A DNA stretch of 64,000 bases from Bradyrhizobium sp. 1 (GCF_023073315.1 NZ_JADPJH010000002.1:222880-286879); one strand, 5' to 3'; counted from the first letter of the stretch, positions 7,691-21,400 are shown. Notes: generated by a model from the letters alone, not told the origin. A program made the numbers and translations.

Positions 7691-9403
7691 CTACGACTTG
7701 CTCTTGCCCGCAACGGCCGCCACCGGCGCGGGGCTTTCCGGCTTCTGGAACATCAACAGCGGTCGGAAGATGACGCGGCCATAGGCCTCGTAATGGTTCT
7801 GGGTCGACACCGCCATCTTCAGCGGCGTGGCGTAATTCGCCTCGAACGTCATGAACGACGCGTAGGTCCAGGAGAAGCCGACGCCGACCGAGGCGAGTTC
7901 AGTGATCCCAGGGAATGTTGAATACACCGCACCCCAGTCGGTGAAGATGTAGGTGTCAAATCCCCTCAGCCATTGCGACCAGTTGTAGTGCAGCTCGGCG
8001 TTGAAATAATAACCGCTGTCGCCGGACGCCGAGTTGGAGGGATAGCCGCGCACGGTGGTGGGGCCGCCGATCGAGAAGATCTGGTCGCCCGGCAGCAGCT
8101 TCTCCTGCGTGTACTGCCAGCTCGCCAGAAAATTGGTGCTGAAATTCGCCGGCCCCGCGGTGCTGCTCGCGAGCAGCGAGCCGGTATAGGTGTTGAACGC
8201 GCGGTTGTTGCCGAGCACATGATCCTGCCACGCGACGTAGTTCACCGCCGGTGAGACCGTGATCGAATAGGTGTTGCCGGATCTCGTCACCGAAACGCCC
8301 GCGGTGGCCTTGTCGTAATGGTCGTTGGTGACGTCGACCGTGGCGAAGCGGCTGACCGTCTTGCCCTCGGTCTCGGCGGCGTTGAACAGCACCAGCCAGT
8401 CCTGTGTGACCCAGAGCGGCTGGCTGAAATTCACCGCGGCCTGGCTCGATCGTCCGGTGACGTCGAGCGCGACGAATGGCCCCTGGACGATCTTGATCTT
8501 GCCTTCGGTGTAGCTGACGCCGGCGCGGCCGCCCCAGATATTAACGGGAATGCTGTAGGCGACGTTGCCGTTGAGATTGCCGTCGGAACGAACGCCGTAG
8601 AAAGTCAGGCGGTCGTCGACGCCAAACAGGCCGTGGCGCTTGTAGAAGGCCCCGCCTTCCCAGCGCCCGGTGTTCTCGGCACCCTGGTTGTCGGTGAAGA
8701 GCTGCAAGGTGTCGATCGGCGGCTCGATCACCGCGAATTGGAGGTCGGTGAGGCCAAAACTCGTGCCGGGCTGGAGCAGCGCCTTGATCTGCACGTCGTT
8801 GGTGCGGTTGAACCAGATCACGTCGCGATTGAGCTTGGGAACATCGAGGACCTCGCCCTCGGGCTCCTTCACGCGCTGCAAGATGTAATCGGTGCGCGTC
8901 TGCTTGTTACCCTCGATGGTCGTTTTCTGGAGCCGGCCTTCGGTCAGCTTGATCTTGACCACGCCGTCCCTCGGATCCTGTTCCGGCAGCGTCGCGATGC
9001 CCGTGACGATGCCGCGCGCGGCGTAGACGGCGTTGATGTCGGCGACGAGCTGCAACAGCGCGGCGATGTCGACGTTCTGGCCGACATATTTCTTCGCGAT
9101 CTCGTCGAGCTCCGCCGGCGTGATAAATTTGGAGGAGCCGAACTCGATCTTGCGCAGGCGGAATTTCGGTCCGCCCGGCTTGAGCAGCTGGGATTTCTCG
9201 CGCTCGCCTCCGATTACCGCCGGACCGTTGAGCTTTGGCGGCGCGCTCTGCTGTTCGAGCTGGCGGCGCTGCCGGTCGACGTCGTTCTGGATCACGCCGG
9301 GGTTGATCGAGGGCACTTGCGCGCGCGAAGAGGCGATGCAGCAAGCTGCAAGCCCGACCCCCAACGCTGCGCTGAGAATCCGCATCCCTGATACCGTTAC
9401 CAT
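7691..9403 (-). CDS. TpsB outer-membrane transporter (ShlB/FhaC/HecB family)
   Basis: Outer-membrane partner of a two-partner secretion system; it recognises the TPS domain of the TpsA exoprotein in the periplasm and moves it to the cell surface. The 570-residue protein has an N-terminal export signal (about residues 7-30), a Pro/Gln-rich linker helix region (35-60), two POTRA domains at about 78-150 and 155-230, and a 16-strand barrel domain to the C-terminus. The conserved loop-6 motif VRGY is at residues 451-454 (R452). The ATG at 9403 overlaps the tpsA stop by 7 bp; Met7 (9385) is an alternative start and gives a tidier signal peptide. Specific substrate is certainly the adjoining TpsA by context. 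Confidence 0.95.
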   Translation of the reverse strand: MVTVSGMRILSAALGVGLAACCIASSRAQVPSINPGVIQNDVDRQRRQLEQQSAPPKLNGPAVIGGEREKSQLLKPGGPKFRLRKIEFGSSKFITPAELDEIAKKYVGQNVDIAALLQLVADINAVYAARGIVTGIATLPEQDPRDGVVKIKLTEGRLQKTTIEGNKQTRTDYILQRVKEPEGEVLDVPKLNRDVIWFNRTNDVQIKALLQPGTSFGLTDLQFAVIEPPIDTLQLFTDNQGAENTGRWEGGAFYKRHGLFGVDDRLTFYGVRSDGNLNGNVAYSIPVNIWGGRAGVSYTEGKIKIVQGPFVALDVTGRSSQAAVNFSQPLWVTQDWLVLFNAAETEGKTVSRFATVDVTNDHYDKATAGVSVTRSGNTYSITVSPAVNYVAWQDHVLGNNRAFNTYTGSLLASSTAGPANFSTNFLASWQYTQEKLLPGDQIFSIGGPTTVRGYPSNSASGDSGYYFNAELHYNWSQWLRGFDTYIFTDWGAVYSTFPGITELASVGVGFSWTYASFMTFEANYATPLKMAVSTQNHYEAYGRVIFRPLLMFQKPESPAPVAAVAGKSKS

Positions 9404-12400
9404 GCCTGGGCCAGACGGCCGACGGCCGGCTTCGCCGTCTCAACCGCCGCATCCTTCCAGCCCGGGCGTCCCACGCGCTGTCCTTGACGGCGCAGCTTGC
9501 GCAGATCATTCAGTCCCTCGATGTTGACGGCGGGACCGGAGCCGATGGTCTCGACCGGCCGCGGCATCAGCAGCGCATCGAGCCGTGCCTGACCGGACAG
9601 ACCGAGCAGGTAGAACGTCCCCCCGTCCCTCTTCGCGAGCCAGGTCTCGATGCTCTCCCTGCCTTCGCCGTCGACCGGGATATTGCGCACCATGCTGGCG
9701 CCGGTGAAGCCGTAGCAGCAGGTGTGGCCCGGACCGTAATTGGTGACGCTCGCCGAAACGTCGCCGGTGTAGAGCACAACATAGGCGTTGGTGACGTTAG
9801 CGTTGCCGATCTGAGCCATCGTGAACACACCGCCCGGCTGGTACAGCTGCAGCGTCGGCCAGTTGGACGGCGCCGGTGTGCGGTTGTTGAGCAGCACCTG
9901 CTGGGTCGCCGTGGTGAGCATGAGCTGGCCCGGCACATAGCCGTTCAGGATCGCGACCGCGTGCGCGTCGGTCCAGAAGTTCGCATCCACCACCCTGAAC
10001 TGGTTGATGATGATGCTGTCCGGATCGATCGAGATGTTGGCAGACTTCGCGACACCGCCGTTATAGCCCGTGACATTCATGATCAGCGGGATCGCCGGGT
10101 TCGAGCGGATCTGCTCGCCCTTGACGTTGATCGTATCAGCCGCGAGGTCGAGCTCCCTCACGACGCTGATCCAGCCGATCGTCAGGTCGCCCGATGAGGT
10201 CATCTTGACGATGTCGCCGCTGATCCGGTCGAGCGAGACCGATCCAGCCACCTCGAAATGCGTATCGCCGTGGGCGGAGATCGATCCGCCGCGGAGCGAG
10301 CCCGTGTCGGATTTGACGATGAGGTCGCCGGCATCGCCCGGGATGCCCGTCGTGGTGAGCTGGCTGAAGACGATGTCGTTGACGGCATGGAGAGTCTGCG
10401 TGCCGCCGCTGATGGCGGTGCCAACGGTGATTCCTCCGGCCGTCGCGGTGACGTCGAGCGTGCCGCCGGCGGTAAGATTATCCCAATGAACGACCGTGCC
10501 ACTCAGGACCGCGTTGCCGGTCGTGGCCGTGAGGTTATGACCGGTGTTGGTGCCCGCCGCAATCAGTCTCGCCGAGCCGTTGGCCAAGACCGAGCCCTGG
10601 GTCACGACGCCGCCGGCCAGCGCCATCTGCGCCCGGATGTAACCGTTGTCGGCGTTGACGTTGATGTTGCCGACGTCGCCGCTATTGCCGGTCGTCGTCA
10701 GCGCCTTGAACGTCACGTTCTGCGTCGCGCGGATCGTCTGCGAGCCGCTGCTCTCGGCGGTGCCGATGACGATGCTGCCATTGTTCGCGACAGCCTTGAA
10801 GCTGCCGCTCGCGCCGGTCGCCGTGCCCGCCAGCACCTGGTCGAGCGTCAGGCCGCCGGTGCCGAGGATGTCCACGTTGCCTTTCACGGCAGACAGCAGG
10901 CTCGCCTCGGTGTCGGTGAGAGCCTTCAGGTAGAGCCCGCCGGCGCTGGCACTTGCCGACAGCCGCGCGGCGTTGAAGCCGAACCGGCTCGTAGCACTGC
11001 CGATGCCGTTCGATGCACTCAGCGACAGCCCGGCGCCTGAACCGGACGCGACGAACTTGATCTGGCCATCGCCATTGTCGATGATCGCACCCAGCGAGGC
11101 GACGCCGCCGGCGGTGACGATGATCGAGGGCGCGTTCGAGGCTGCCGCATAGGACAGCGAGGAATTCAGCTGGCCGATCGTCGCATCGCCGGTGGTGGTC
11201 ACCGAGATCAGGCCGGCCGCGTTGATGGCCGAATAGGCGTCCATCGACAGCGTCGCGGCCACCAGTGTCACGCCATTGGAATTGCTGGTCGCAACCACCG
11301 GCGCGGCGCTGGTGCCGGCTGCGAAGGTCATGCCGCGGTTGGCGAGCAACTGCATCAGGCCGTCGCTGGTGATGTCGGCATTGATGGTGAGCGCGCCGCG
11401 CGGCACGTTCAGCGTCAATGCGCCGCCGGCCGTCAGCGTCCCGAAAGCGCCGCTCGTGCCGACCATGAGGTCGCCGGTGACGGCGAGGATGCTGAGGTCG
11501 CCGACCGCAGAACCGGTGACCGCGCCGGAGATGTTCACCTGCAGCGGCTGGAAGGTCGAGCCGTTGAAGCCGATGCTGCCGCCGGCGCGCAAGTCGAGGT
11601 CGGTGCCCAGGATGTGGATCGCCGAACGGTCCGTGAAGCCGGCTTCGGCGTAGATGCTGCCGCTCGCGGCGAGCTGGATCGCATTGCCGGCGGAGATGTT
11701 GCCGAGGATGAGATCGCCGGTGGTCTGCTTCAGATAGATGCCCTGCGCCGACGAGACCTGGTCGAGCTGGTCGTTGCTCGGATCGGCGAAGGCGATCTGG
11801 ATCGCGTTCGCGTTGGTCGCGGGATTGCTTCCTGCGGTCCCGGGGGCACCGACATTGCCATGCTCGGCGATCAGGGTCAGGTTGCCGATATCGCCGGAGA
11901 TCACGGGGGTACCGGTCACGCCGGCGGCGGCGGTGATGCTGTTGACGGCGTCGAGCTTGACGTCGCCGCGGCCGATGACCTCGATGCCGTTGGCCTGCGC
12001 GGCCGCGATCGGGCCATAGTTCGCGGTGATGCCGCCGAGCGTGAGGCTGTTCTTGCTGCCGAGATAGACGTTCGTCAGCGCCTTGGCCGAGATCGCGATC
12101 GGATTGTCGACGACGACGAGGTTCTGCTGCGACAGGCTGACCGTATAGGTCGTGACATGGGTCGTCGGGTCGGTAATCGCGCCGACGGTGAGCTGACCCG
12201 GACCGGCCGTCGCCAGCAATCCCCTCTGCTCCGGTGTCAACGACGAGGAATCGACGCTGGTGAAGGTGAACGTCTGGGGCGCCGCCGAATTGCCGACCGA
12301 GCCGTGCGGCGCATAGAGCATGATCTGGTTCGCGCTGACATTGGCCACGACGTTCTCGTCGATCGGCGGCGGGGCCGCGCCGAGGGCCGACGACGACACG

Positions 12401-15400
12401 GTGTAGGCGAGCTGGCTCTGCGTCCACTGCGCGCCCGCGGTGATGATGCCGTAGACCCGCTCGGTCGATGCAAGCGTGAAAGTGTAGTTAGCATTGTAGG
12501 TGTTCAGCGCCGTTTGCAGCGCCGTATTGCTCGGCATGCGCTGGTTGGCGGTTGAAACGCCGTCGAACAGCTTCGTGAACAGGGTCGTGGACAACGAGCT
12601 GCCGAACACTGTCCCCAGCGGATCCGTCTGGGCGGTGCCGAGCAATGTCGTCAACGAGCTCTTGAGCTCGTCGGTGGTGAGCTTGCCGAGCAGGAACTGG
12701 TCCCTCAGGAACCGCGTCGTGGCCTCGACCTTGATGTCCGTCGTCGAGACGCTTGCGGGAGCGATGCCGAGCTTGGCGGCCACCTGAGCCCGCAGCACGG
12801 TCTCCCCAACCGACGTCAGGTTGTAGGTACCGTTCTGGAACGCGATGTTCTTGAGCTGGAAGTAGTCGTTGTAGGCCGACGTCACCATGGACTGGTAGCT
12901 GTTGACGGCGTTGGTCGCGGCGCTGCCGCTGAGCAGGTCGAGGCTGGTCCAGACGTCCTGAAGATGCTGGCTCTGTGCCTGGGTCAGGCCGACCGCCGCC
13001 CGGCCGTTCAGGATGCTGGCCGGGTTGCCGTCGGAGCCTGCCGCCTCCAGGAAGACCGGCCCGCCGGTCGACTGGATCGTGCCGAGGCGCAGATCACCCT
13101 TGGACTGGACAATGTAGGCGCCGGTGGCCGAGGCGCTGTCGAGAACGCCGCCATCGACGGCGCCGCTCGCCTGAACCGTCCCCGTCGCCTGGATCACCAG
13201 CGGATTGATGTTGGTCAGGGTGGACGCGCCGTTGACGACGGCGCTCGTCGCGCCGATCGCGCCGGCAGTGGAGTTGATCTCGACGTTCTTGCCGATCACG
13301 ACGGGGTTGGCGACGTTGTAGGGGGACGCCGAGTTGATGTCGCCGGTCGCCGAGATAAACACGCTGCCCTGCGGCGTGCTGCCTGCCGAATTCACCTTCA
13401 CCTGATTGATCGAAAGCGAGCCGATGGCCGCGATCGCGATGTCACGGTCGATCGTATCGGCCTTCAGGCTGCCGCCATAGACCTGCACCTGGACGGGAAC
13501 ACCGTTCGTGCCGCGCGTACCGATGCCACCATCCGCCGACAGCGTCACGTTATTGCCCGAGATCATCGGGTTGTTGGCGTTCGCGCCGGATGTAATGGCC
13601 GAATTGGCGCCGGTGGCAATGACCGTCGTGTCACCCGAGAGGTTGTTGATTGGCCCGTTGATGACAATGCCGGAATTCGAACTGACATTGACAGTGCTGG
13701 CACCGCCGCCGCTGAACTGGATGTTGATCGGGTTCGACGCCTTCACCGTGTTGGTGAGCGTCAGGGTCAGGTGATCGTAGATCTGCTGGAACCAGTCGTA
13801 ATGACCGTCCGCACCGCAGCACAAGCCAGCCGACGTGTTGTAGCCACCCCCGTGATAGCTGCCGGTCGCCGTGACGACTTCCTGGAAGTTCGCGGTCTGT
13901 AATTGGCCGGTGTTGCCGCCACCGCCCGTGGCCTGCATCACGTTCTCGACCAGGCTGACGGTGCGAGTCCAGTTGTCTCCGGACGCGTTCGGCGTGTAGT
14001 GCCAGCCATAATCGAACTGCGTGCTGGTGGTCGGACGATCCAGCGTCGCCGTATCGACCCACTGGTAGTACATGTTCGGCTTCACGGCGTACTGGATGCC
14101 TGCCGTGCCGCTGAGGCCGGTCAGCATCGAGCCTGTGTACTGGCTCGCATTGACGCTATTGGTCCGATACGTCGACACCTGCTGGCCGCCCGACGCGGAG
14201 GGATTGTAGACGTACCACGTCGTCTGCTGCTGGAGCTGATCGACGATCTGGATCACGCTGGGCGCGCTGACGCCCGTATTGATCGTGTTGGTGACGAGCT
14301 GGAGTCCGGTCGAGTTGTTGACATTGATCGTGCCGGCACCACCCTTGACCGCGATCGTGCCCTGGGCAGTGCCGTCGGTCGAGGTCGAGATGATCTTGCC
14401 GTTCAGATAGACATAGCCGCCCGAGCCCTGCACCACGCCGTTCACCATGATCTGGTCGGTGAGCGCGTTGTACTTCACCCCGATCTTGATATCGCTGGAG
14501 ACCTGCGTCGTCGCAGCCGCCGTGATGTCGTAATAGCTGCCGTTCCGCGCATTGGCTTGGGCCTGGGCGAAGTCCGCGCCATTATTACTGGTCTTGAGGC
14601 TGTTGATGGCGGACAGCACCCCGCCGCCGATGTCGACCGAGTAATTGCTGCTCGTGCCACTCTGGATGAGGCCGTTGACGTTGATGACCCCCGCCGAGAT
14701 GATGATCGCCTGGCCGAGAATGAAGGGCGCGTTGGCGGGGTTCTGGTACCCCGAGGGTGTGGTCGAACTCCAGTTCGAGCTCGCGTTCGTGTTCGCGGTC
14801 CTCGGCGTGATCACGTCGTTCTGGATATTGACGACCTGGAAATAGGCCGAGCACCCCGAGCAATTGAACGGCGAGTAGAACGTGGACGTGTGGTTGGTGG
14901 TGGTGGTGTGACCCTGGGCGTCTGTCGAGGTCGTCGTATAGTCGTAGGTCGTGTTGCTGTAGACGCCTTGGCCGGTATAGGTATTCTGCTCCCACGGCGC
15001 GGTCGAGATGGTCTGGACCGTCGGGCCTTCCATCGCCGCAAGCGTGGCGGTGCTGCCCACGCTGCCGCCGCCTCCGTTGGGCGAGCCGTTGCCCATCGGC
15101 AGGAATATCGCCGAATAGAGCGACAGGCCGTCGTAATAGGTCATCAGCATGCGGGCAGTGAAGACCGTGCTGTTGGCGGCCGTCTGCTGGACGCCGCTAT
15201 GGCCGTCGACGCAGCAATAATAGAAATACGGGTGATTGCCGCCGTCGCCGATATGCGGGCTGTACGCGTAGGCGCCATAGGCGCCGAGATAGGTCGCCGC
15301 GGCCATCACCGCCGTCAGGGTGTCGTTGTCGGCCGGCTTGTACTCGACCCCGGCCCACTGCGAGGTGACATCGTGGTTGGAGTTGTAGAAGCTGCCGAGG

Positions 15401-18400
15401 CCGCCGAGGAAGATGAACGAGCCGTTGGGCGCTACCATCTGGATGGTCGCGGCATTGAGCGACTGCGACGCGACGACGCTGCCAAGCTGGCTGGTGATCT
15501 TGAGCAGCCCCCCCTCATTGGTGACGATGCCGTCGAAATAAATGTCGGGCTTCCGGGTCAGCTGGTTACCGTTGTCGTCGACGCCGAGTCCGGTGCTGGG
15601 ATCGATGCGATTGTAGGTCGCCGAGATGTCGATGATCGGCGTCGCGCTCGGCGTAGCGGTGAAGGTCACGTTGGAATGCGAATCCGGGTCGACATGGTCG
15701 ATCTGCCGGTAGGTGATGTTTCCGCCGGTCACATTGGTGACGGTGAGGTTCGCGAAGTCCATGAAGTCGAGACCGCGGTTCTCGACCTTGATCTTCGGCG
15801 AACTCAGCGCAGTGACCGATGGCGCCGTGTGACCGGAGACGCTGTTTCCGGTCAGCTTCTGCGCCAGGATCGAGACATTGCCGGCGGACACCAGGATGTC
15901 GCCGAACGCGAAGGCGTTGCCGGCGGCGTCCGAGGTATACGGCGCCTGCTGGATTAGGGCGTTGATCTGGCGCTGGAAGTCGCCGGTCGAATCGGCGCCG
16001 GAGGGCGACATCGTGGCGGGATGTGCGGACGTCGACGCCGCGAGCTGGGTTCGGATCTGCGCAGCAGTCAAGCCGGTCAGCGTAGCGAGCTGGTTGACGA
16101 TGTTCTGGTAGGGATTGAAGCTGCCGACGATGGTGTACTGGAGCGCCTGGTGGTTCCAGGTCATCACCGGGCTGAAATGATCGACGTCGGCGACGTATTC
16201 GAGGGTGGTCGACAGTGAGGAGTACGGACTCGTCGTGCTCAATGTCGGCGCGCTTGCACCAAGATCGATCGTGATCGTCACGTCGTCGTTGATGCCCGCG
16301 ACCACCATGCCATTGAGCGCGACATCGCCGGTCCCACTGGTGTGGCTGTGATTGTCGCTGTTCTTGGCGCTGAAGATGTCCAGATACGGATTGTAGTTGC
16401 TGCCGTTGCCGGACGCCGTGACTTGCCCCTGCGTTGCGCCGAGATAGATGTCGCGTACGCCGAGCACCCGCGAGCCGTCGGCCAGCGTCAGCCTGCTGTC
16501 GCCGCTGGCATTCGCCGTGCCGCGATAGAGAGCAGAGATCGGAATGGCAGTGTTGTTGTAAACGACCGTGGTCGCAGTCGCCTGTATGCTGCTGAAGGTG
16601 ATGGTGTCGCCCGACATGCCGGCGAAAATATTGATGTCGCGCCAGGCCTGGATTGTCGTGCCGCTGTCGACGGTGACGTCCTGGTCGGCGTGGACCCACG
16701 TGTTGGTGCTGGCGCCGACGCCCGCGATCGCGCCATAGAGACTGGCATTGGCGTTATTGGACGCCGCCATCTTCGCAGCCGTACCGACATAGATCTTGCC
16801 GACGCTGAACAACTCCCGGGCATGGATGTTGACCGCGAGCGTGGCGTTCGCCGTCATGTTGGATTCGGCGCCGCCGCCGGCGAAGAAGCTGGCCGTGGCC
16901 AGGCTCGCCGTGTCCTGGGTGTTTAGCGTGTTGTAGGCCTCGATGTCGATCACCCCCGTCGCGGTCCGCGGATCGCCGTTGAGGCTCAGCACGGTGCCGG
17001 CGCCGATATTGGTGGTGACCGTCTGGGTGACATGGGAATCGCTGAGCGCGGCAGCGCCCGAGAACGAGCCGCCGGAGCCCGACCGCGCGCCGCCGCCGGC
17101 CTGGTTGACGATGTCGTTGGAGATGACGACGATGTTGCCGCCGGCCGAGTTGATGATCAGATGCGTTCCGATCTCGGCAGTGGTAGTCGAGTCGACGTCG
17201 TTCTGCGCCTGGCCGGCGGAGACGCCGGCCGTGGACGCCTGATAGGCGTCGCCGCTGGCGGCATAATTCGTGGTGTGCTTGGCCTTGACGCTGAGGCCGC
17301 CGAAATAGAGCGTATCATCCGTCGTGCCACCGTCGAACCGCGCATCGGTCACGGCCGTCGAGCTGGTCGTCGCGACCGCCGCGGCACCGGCGTAAGTGCC
17401 GCCCGCGCCGACCGTGGCGTTGGAGACATTGGTGTCCGTGCCGGTAGCCGTGATCTGGAGAATGCCGGTGTAGTCGGTGTGATTCAGATGCGTCGCGTCC
17501 ATATTCGCGGGCGCGCCCAGATAGGCGTAGGTGTGCGCGCTGGACGACGTCTGCGCGACGGTTGCACCCAGTGCCAGGAAGCCGGTCGAAAGGCCGGTCG
17601 CCTGGGCGTACTGAGCGCTGTCGTTCTGGGCCGCAATGACCACGTCGCCATTGGGAAGCGTAATCCCGGTGCCGCCGTACGCGCTGACCGTTGCGTTCTC
17701 GGAAGCCTGGGCCAAGCTGCCCTGCGCGCCGATCAACGAGCCGCCGCCGCCCGCGAGTGCCCAGGCGTAGGTCGTCGTGCCGCCGGTCGGAACCAGCGCC
17801 ATGGCGGTCACGGCCAGAGCACCGCCCGAGAAGGTGACGTTGTCGCCGACATCGGCGGTGACCGTGGCTCCAACCGTGGACTTGGCGACCGCTACGCCGA
17901 CTGCACCGCCGCCGACCGAGACGCCGATCGCACTGCTGGAAAGATTGGGCATGATCGACGCGGTCACCAGGGTGCCGACACCGGCCGCTGACGTGGTGAT
18001 CGAGGCGCCCGAGCCGATCTCGGCCAGCACGGTCGAGTTCTCGTGAGCCTCCGCGTCCGCACCAACGCCGGCGACAATACCGCCGCCGAGCGCCGTTGAA
18101 GTCGTGGTCAAGGTGCCGGCGCCGGATGCACCGACCGCCAGCGTCGAGGTATCGACCGTGGCGTCGTCCAGAACCTTCGCTGCGACCGAGCTCGACCGTC
18201 CCGCGGTGGCGATCGAAGCGCCGACGGCGACGGCGCCACCGGTGACGCCGCCCGTGAAGACGACCTGGGTCGAGGAGTCCAGCGCCATGACGGCGACGCC
18301 GGTGCCGCCGGTGCCGGTGACCTCGCCGCCGAGCTGGGCCGTCACGGTGTTGGCCACATTGCCAACCGCCACGGCCGCATCGGCGCCGAAGTAGAGCGCC

Positions 18401-21400
18401 GCACCGCCAGCGATCGCCTCGGTGTCGATGGTCTTGCCGGCATAAGGTCCGGTGGTTGCATCCTTGACGACCGCCGCAACGTTGACGGACGGCGCGGCGA
18501 CGATCGCGCTCAGATTGGCGAACACGCTGCTGCTGACGCTGGTGTAGCCGATGCCGGCACCGATGCCGACGTTCTTGGCGAAGCCGGCGCCGAGCAGATA
18601 CATCTTGGCCGCGTTGGCGCTGGTGGCAGTGACATTGACCTGCGTACCCGTGACGTTGCCGCCCGCGATCTGCGCGGTGACGCCGTCATTGCCGCCGGTC
18701 AGCACGCTGCTGACATTGTAGGTCGAGGTCACATTGGCATTGTTCGGATTGCCGGCGGTGCCGCTGGCGACCGCGTTGCTGCCATGCGAGCTGTTGGTGC
18801 CGGCGTTCACCGACGCGATGGTGCCGTTGCCGCCCTGATTGAGCTGCCCGGTCTGCTCGCCCTGCGTATCCGGATCGGCGGTGTTGGTGCCGATGATGAT
18901 CACGCCGACGGTCGCACCAATGCCGACACTGCCGCCGATACCTGCTGTCACCGCGTAGGACAGCACTTCCTTCGTGCTCAATGCATTGACGTTGATCGCG
19001 CCGGACGAGTTGAGATTGCTGTTGCGGCTTTCCGCGACGGTCTGGCTCTTGAAGACGATGACGTTCGCGGCGGCGCCGACACCGACGCCTCCTCCGCTGG
19101 CACCGATCGCGAGCGCGCCCGCGATCTCCTTGATCGCGACGTCCTCGTTGGCATTGATGGTGACCGCGCCGGCCGCACCGCCCGTGGCCGATTGCAGCGT
19201 GGTGTCGTAGACGCCGGCAATGGTGGTGTTGTTGGCGATCTCGATGTTCGCCATGCCGGCGATGGCGGCCGTCCCGGTCGAGAGCGCGCCGCCGACCGCA
19301 TAGGCCTCGAAGCGGTTCTTGGTGTTGGCCTCGACGTCGAGCGCGCCGCTCAGATTGAGCGCGGTCGTGTGCGCGGCGCCATTGCCCTGATAGTGGAACT
19401 CGTCGCCGACATAGGCCTCGGTCCGGTTCGCGGAGACCTGGACCAGGAACGCCGCGCCGATCGCGGCCTGGCTGCCATAGGCGCCGGAGCCGTTCGCGGA
19501 GAAGATGCCGGTGTTGTTGTTGGCATTCACCGTCAGTGACGCAGCCGTCAGCGCGCCGCCGTCGAAATAGGCCTCCGTGGTCGCCTGGAACACGTTCAGC
19601 CCGACCGAGCCGGTGTTGAACCCGATCGCGATCGAGGAGGCATCCTGCTCGGCATTGGCCTTCACGGTGACGGCGCCGACCGTCGGGCTCGTCGACTGGA
19701 CGCCGCCGACGGTGGCATTGGTGATGTAGGCGCGGGTGTCGCGCGACATTGTGGTGCTGATGATGGTGGCGCCGCCGCCGCCGTTGCCGGTGGGTGGGAT
19801 GATGCCGGCGCCGAGCGTACCGGAATAGGAGAAGCTCGATGCGGCGACCTCGATCTGCGGCGCCAGCGTCGACGAGGTCAGGCGCGTGTCGATGGCTGCG
19901 CTGTCGATATAGGCCCGGGTCGCTCCGCTCATCACATTGGTGATCGGGTTGATCATGATGGCAATGCCGCTGCTGGCGGCAAGCGAAGCGACGTTGGCCA
20001 CGACCGCCTGGTGCGAGCTCGCGACCACGGCGAGGCCGCGGACGGTATCCTGGTTCTCGGAGAGGTCGGGGGTGCTGTCGCTCGGCGCGTGGGCGGTGCC
20101 GAGATCGAACGCATGGACGAGCGTGCCGTTGTTGACCGACAGCGTATCGGTCGAGCTGGTTCCGAGCGCATCGACCTGGGTGTTCGCGCCGCTGATATAG
20201 GCCGCGGTGGCCCCGGTGATCCGGTTGGTCACCAGCGAGCCCGCCCCGCCGCCCGCGCCCTTGCTGATCGACACGGCGCCGGCGAACACTGCGGCCTTGT
20301 CGTTGTTGCCGGCGACCACGCCGACGTTGTTGGTGGCGGTGACGTCGGCGCCGTTGATACCGTTGGCGCCGGCAGCGGAAATGCTGGCGGTAACATTGGT
20401 CCCCAGCAGATTGGTAGCGACCGAGCCCGCCAGCCCGACCTGCGAGGACATCGCGATACCGACGGCGACGGTCGAGATACTGGCGTTCGAGTTCGCGCTG
20501 ACGGCGACGTTGCCCGAGGCGGTCAGCTTGGAGCCGGTGACGCCGGCGCTGACATTGTTGGCGATGCTGCTGTAGACGAGCGCCAGGCCGGCGGCGCTGC
20601 CTTGCGTCGACGCGCCCGCGACGGCGGCGGTTCCGGTGATGCTGGAATTGTCGCTCGCGCTGACGGAGATACTTTTGGCGGTGATGGCTGATTGCGATGC
20701 GCTGGACAGATTGTTGCCGATGGATGCAGAAACGGTATTGGCGATCGAGCTGATCGTCGTGCCGCCGACGCCGGCAAACTGACCGGTCGCCAGGCCGAAT
20801 CCGATCGTGACCGACTGGATCTTCGTGGTGTCGAGCGCACTCACGTTGACATTGCCGTTGACACCCGCCGTCAGCAGCACGTTGGCGATATAGGCCGAAT
20901 GCGTCGTCGCGATAGTATTGTAGACTATCGAAGCGCCGACATTGTTCTTGCCGGCCTGTATGGTGCCGGCAACGGAGACGATGCTGGCGCCCGGACCGTT
21001 AGCCGTGCCGTCGTTGAGCGCCGCCGCGCTGAAATCGACGCAGTTCTGCCCGCCCGAGCCGTTGGCCGCTGTGCAGGTGTCCGAGGCGAGATGATTGTTG
21101 TTTGACTTCTTGACGAGGTTACCGAGCGCGGTATCGAGCGCCGACACCGCGCCGCTGTCGGCCAGCACGGTGACGCGTCCGACGTTGATCACCATCGCAG
21201 CACCGTTGATATAGGCCGTCGTCGTGGGCGTAATCTCGTCGACGACGATCGCGCCGGCAAGCCCGTTGGCATTGGCCCCTGCCCCGCCCGAGGCCGCTCC
21301 GGCCGCAATCACGCTGGCGCTGTCGGCGAGCACCAGCAGGCTGTCATAGTTCGAGATCGACGTGCTGCGGATATGCGCCTCGGTGGCATTGCCGCCCGCT

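Noticed and set aside
8318..9391. 357-codon plus-strand frame opposite tpsB
   Set aside because: Lies wholly opposite a clear FhaC-family gene and has no family resemblance.
9397..9720. Possible contact-dependent inhibition toxin at the TpsA C-terminus
   Set aside because: No VENN-type border, no recognisable toxin fold, and the next gene is TpsB, with no small immunity gene.
13903..15957. A 684-codon open frame on the plus strand, opposite tpsA
   Set aside because: Arg/Asp/Gly-rich antisense translation of a high-GC repetitive gene; no recognisable domain, no ribosome site, and similar open stretches occur all along the antisense of tpsA.
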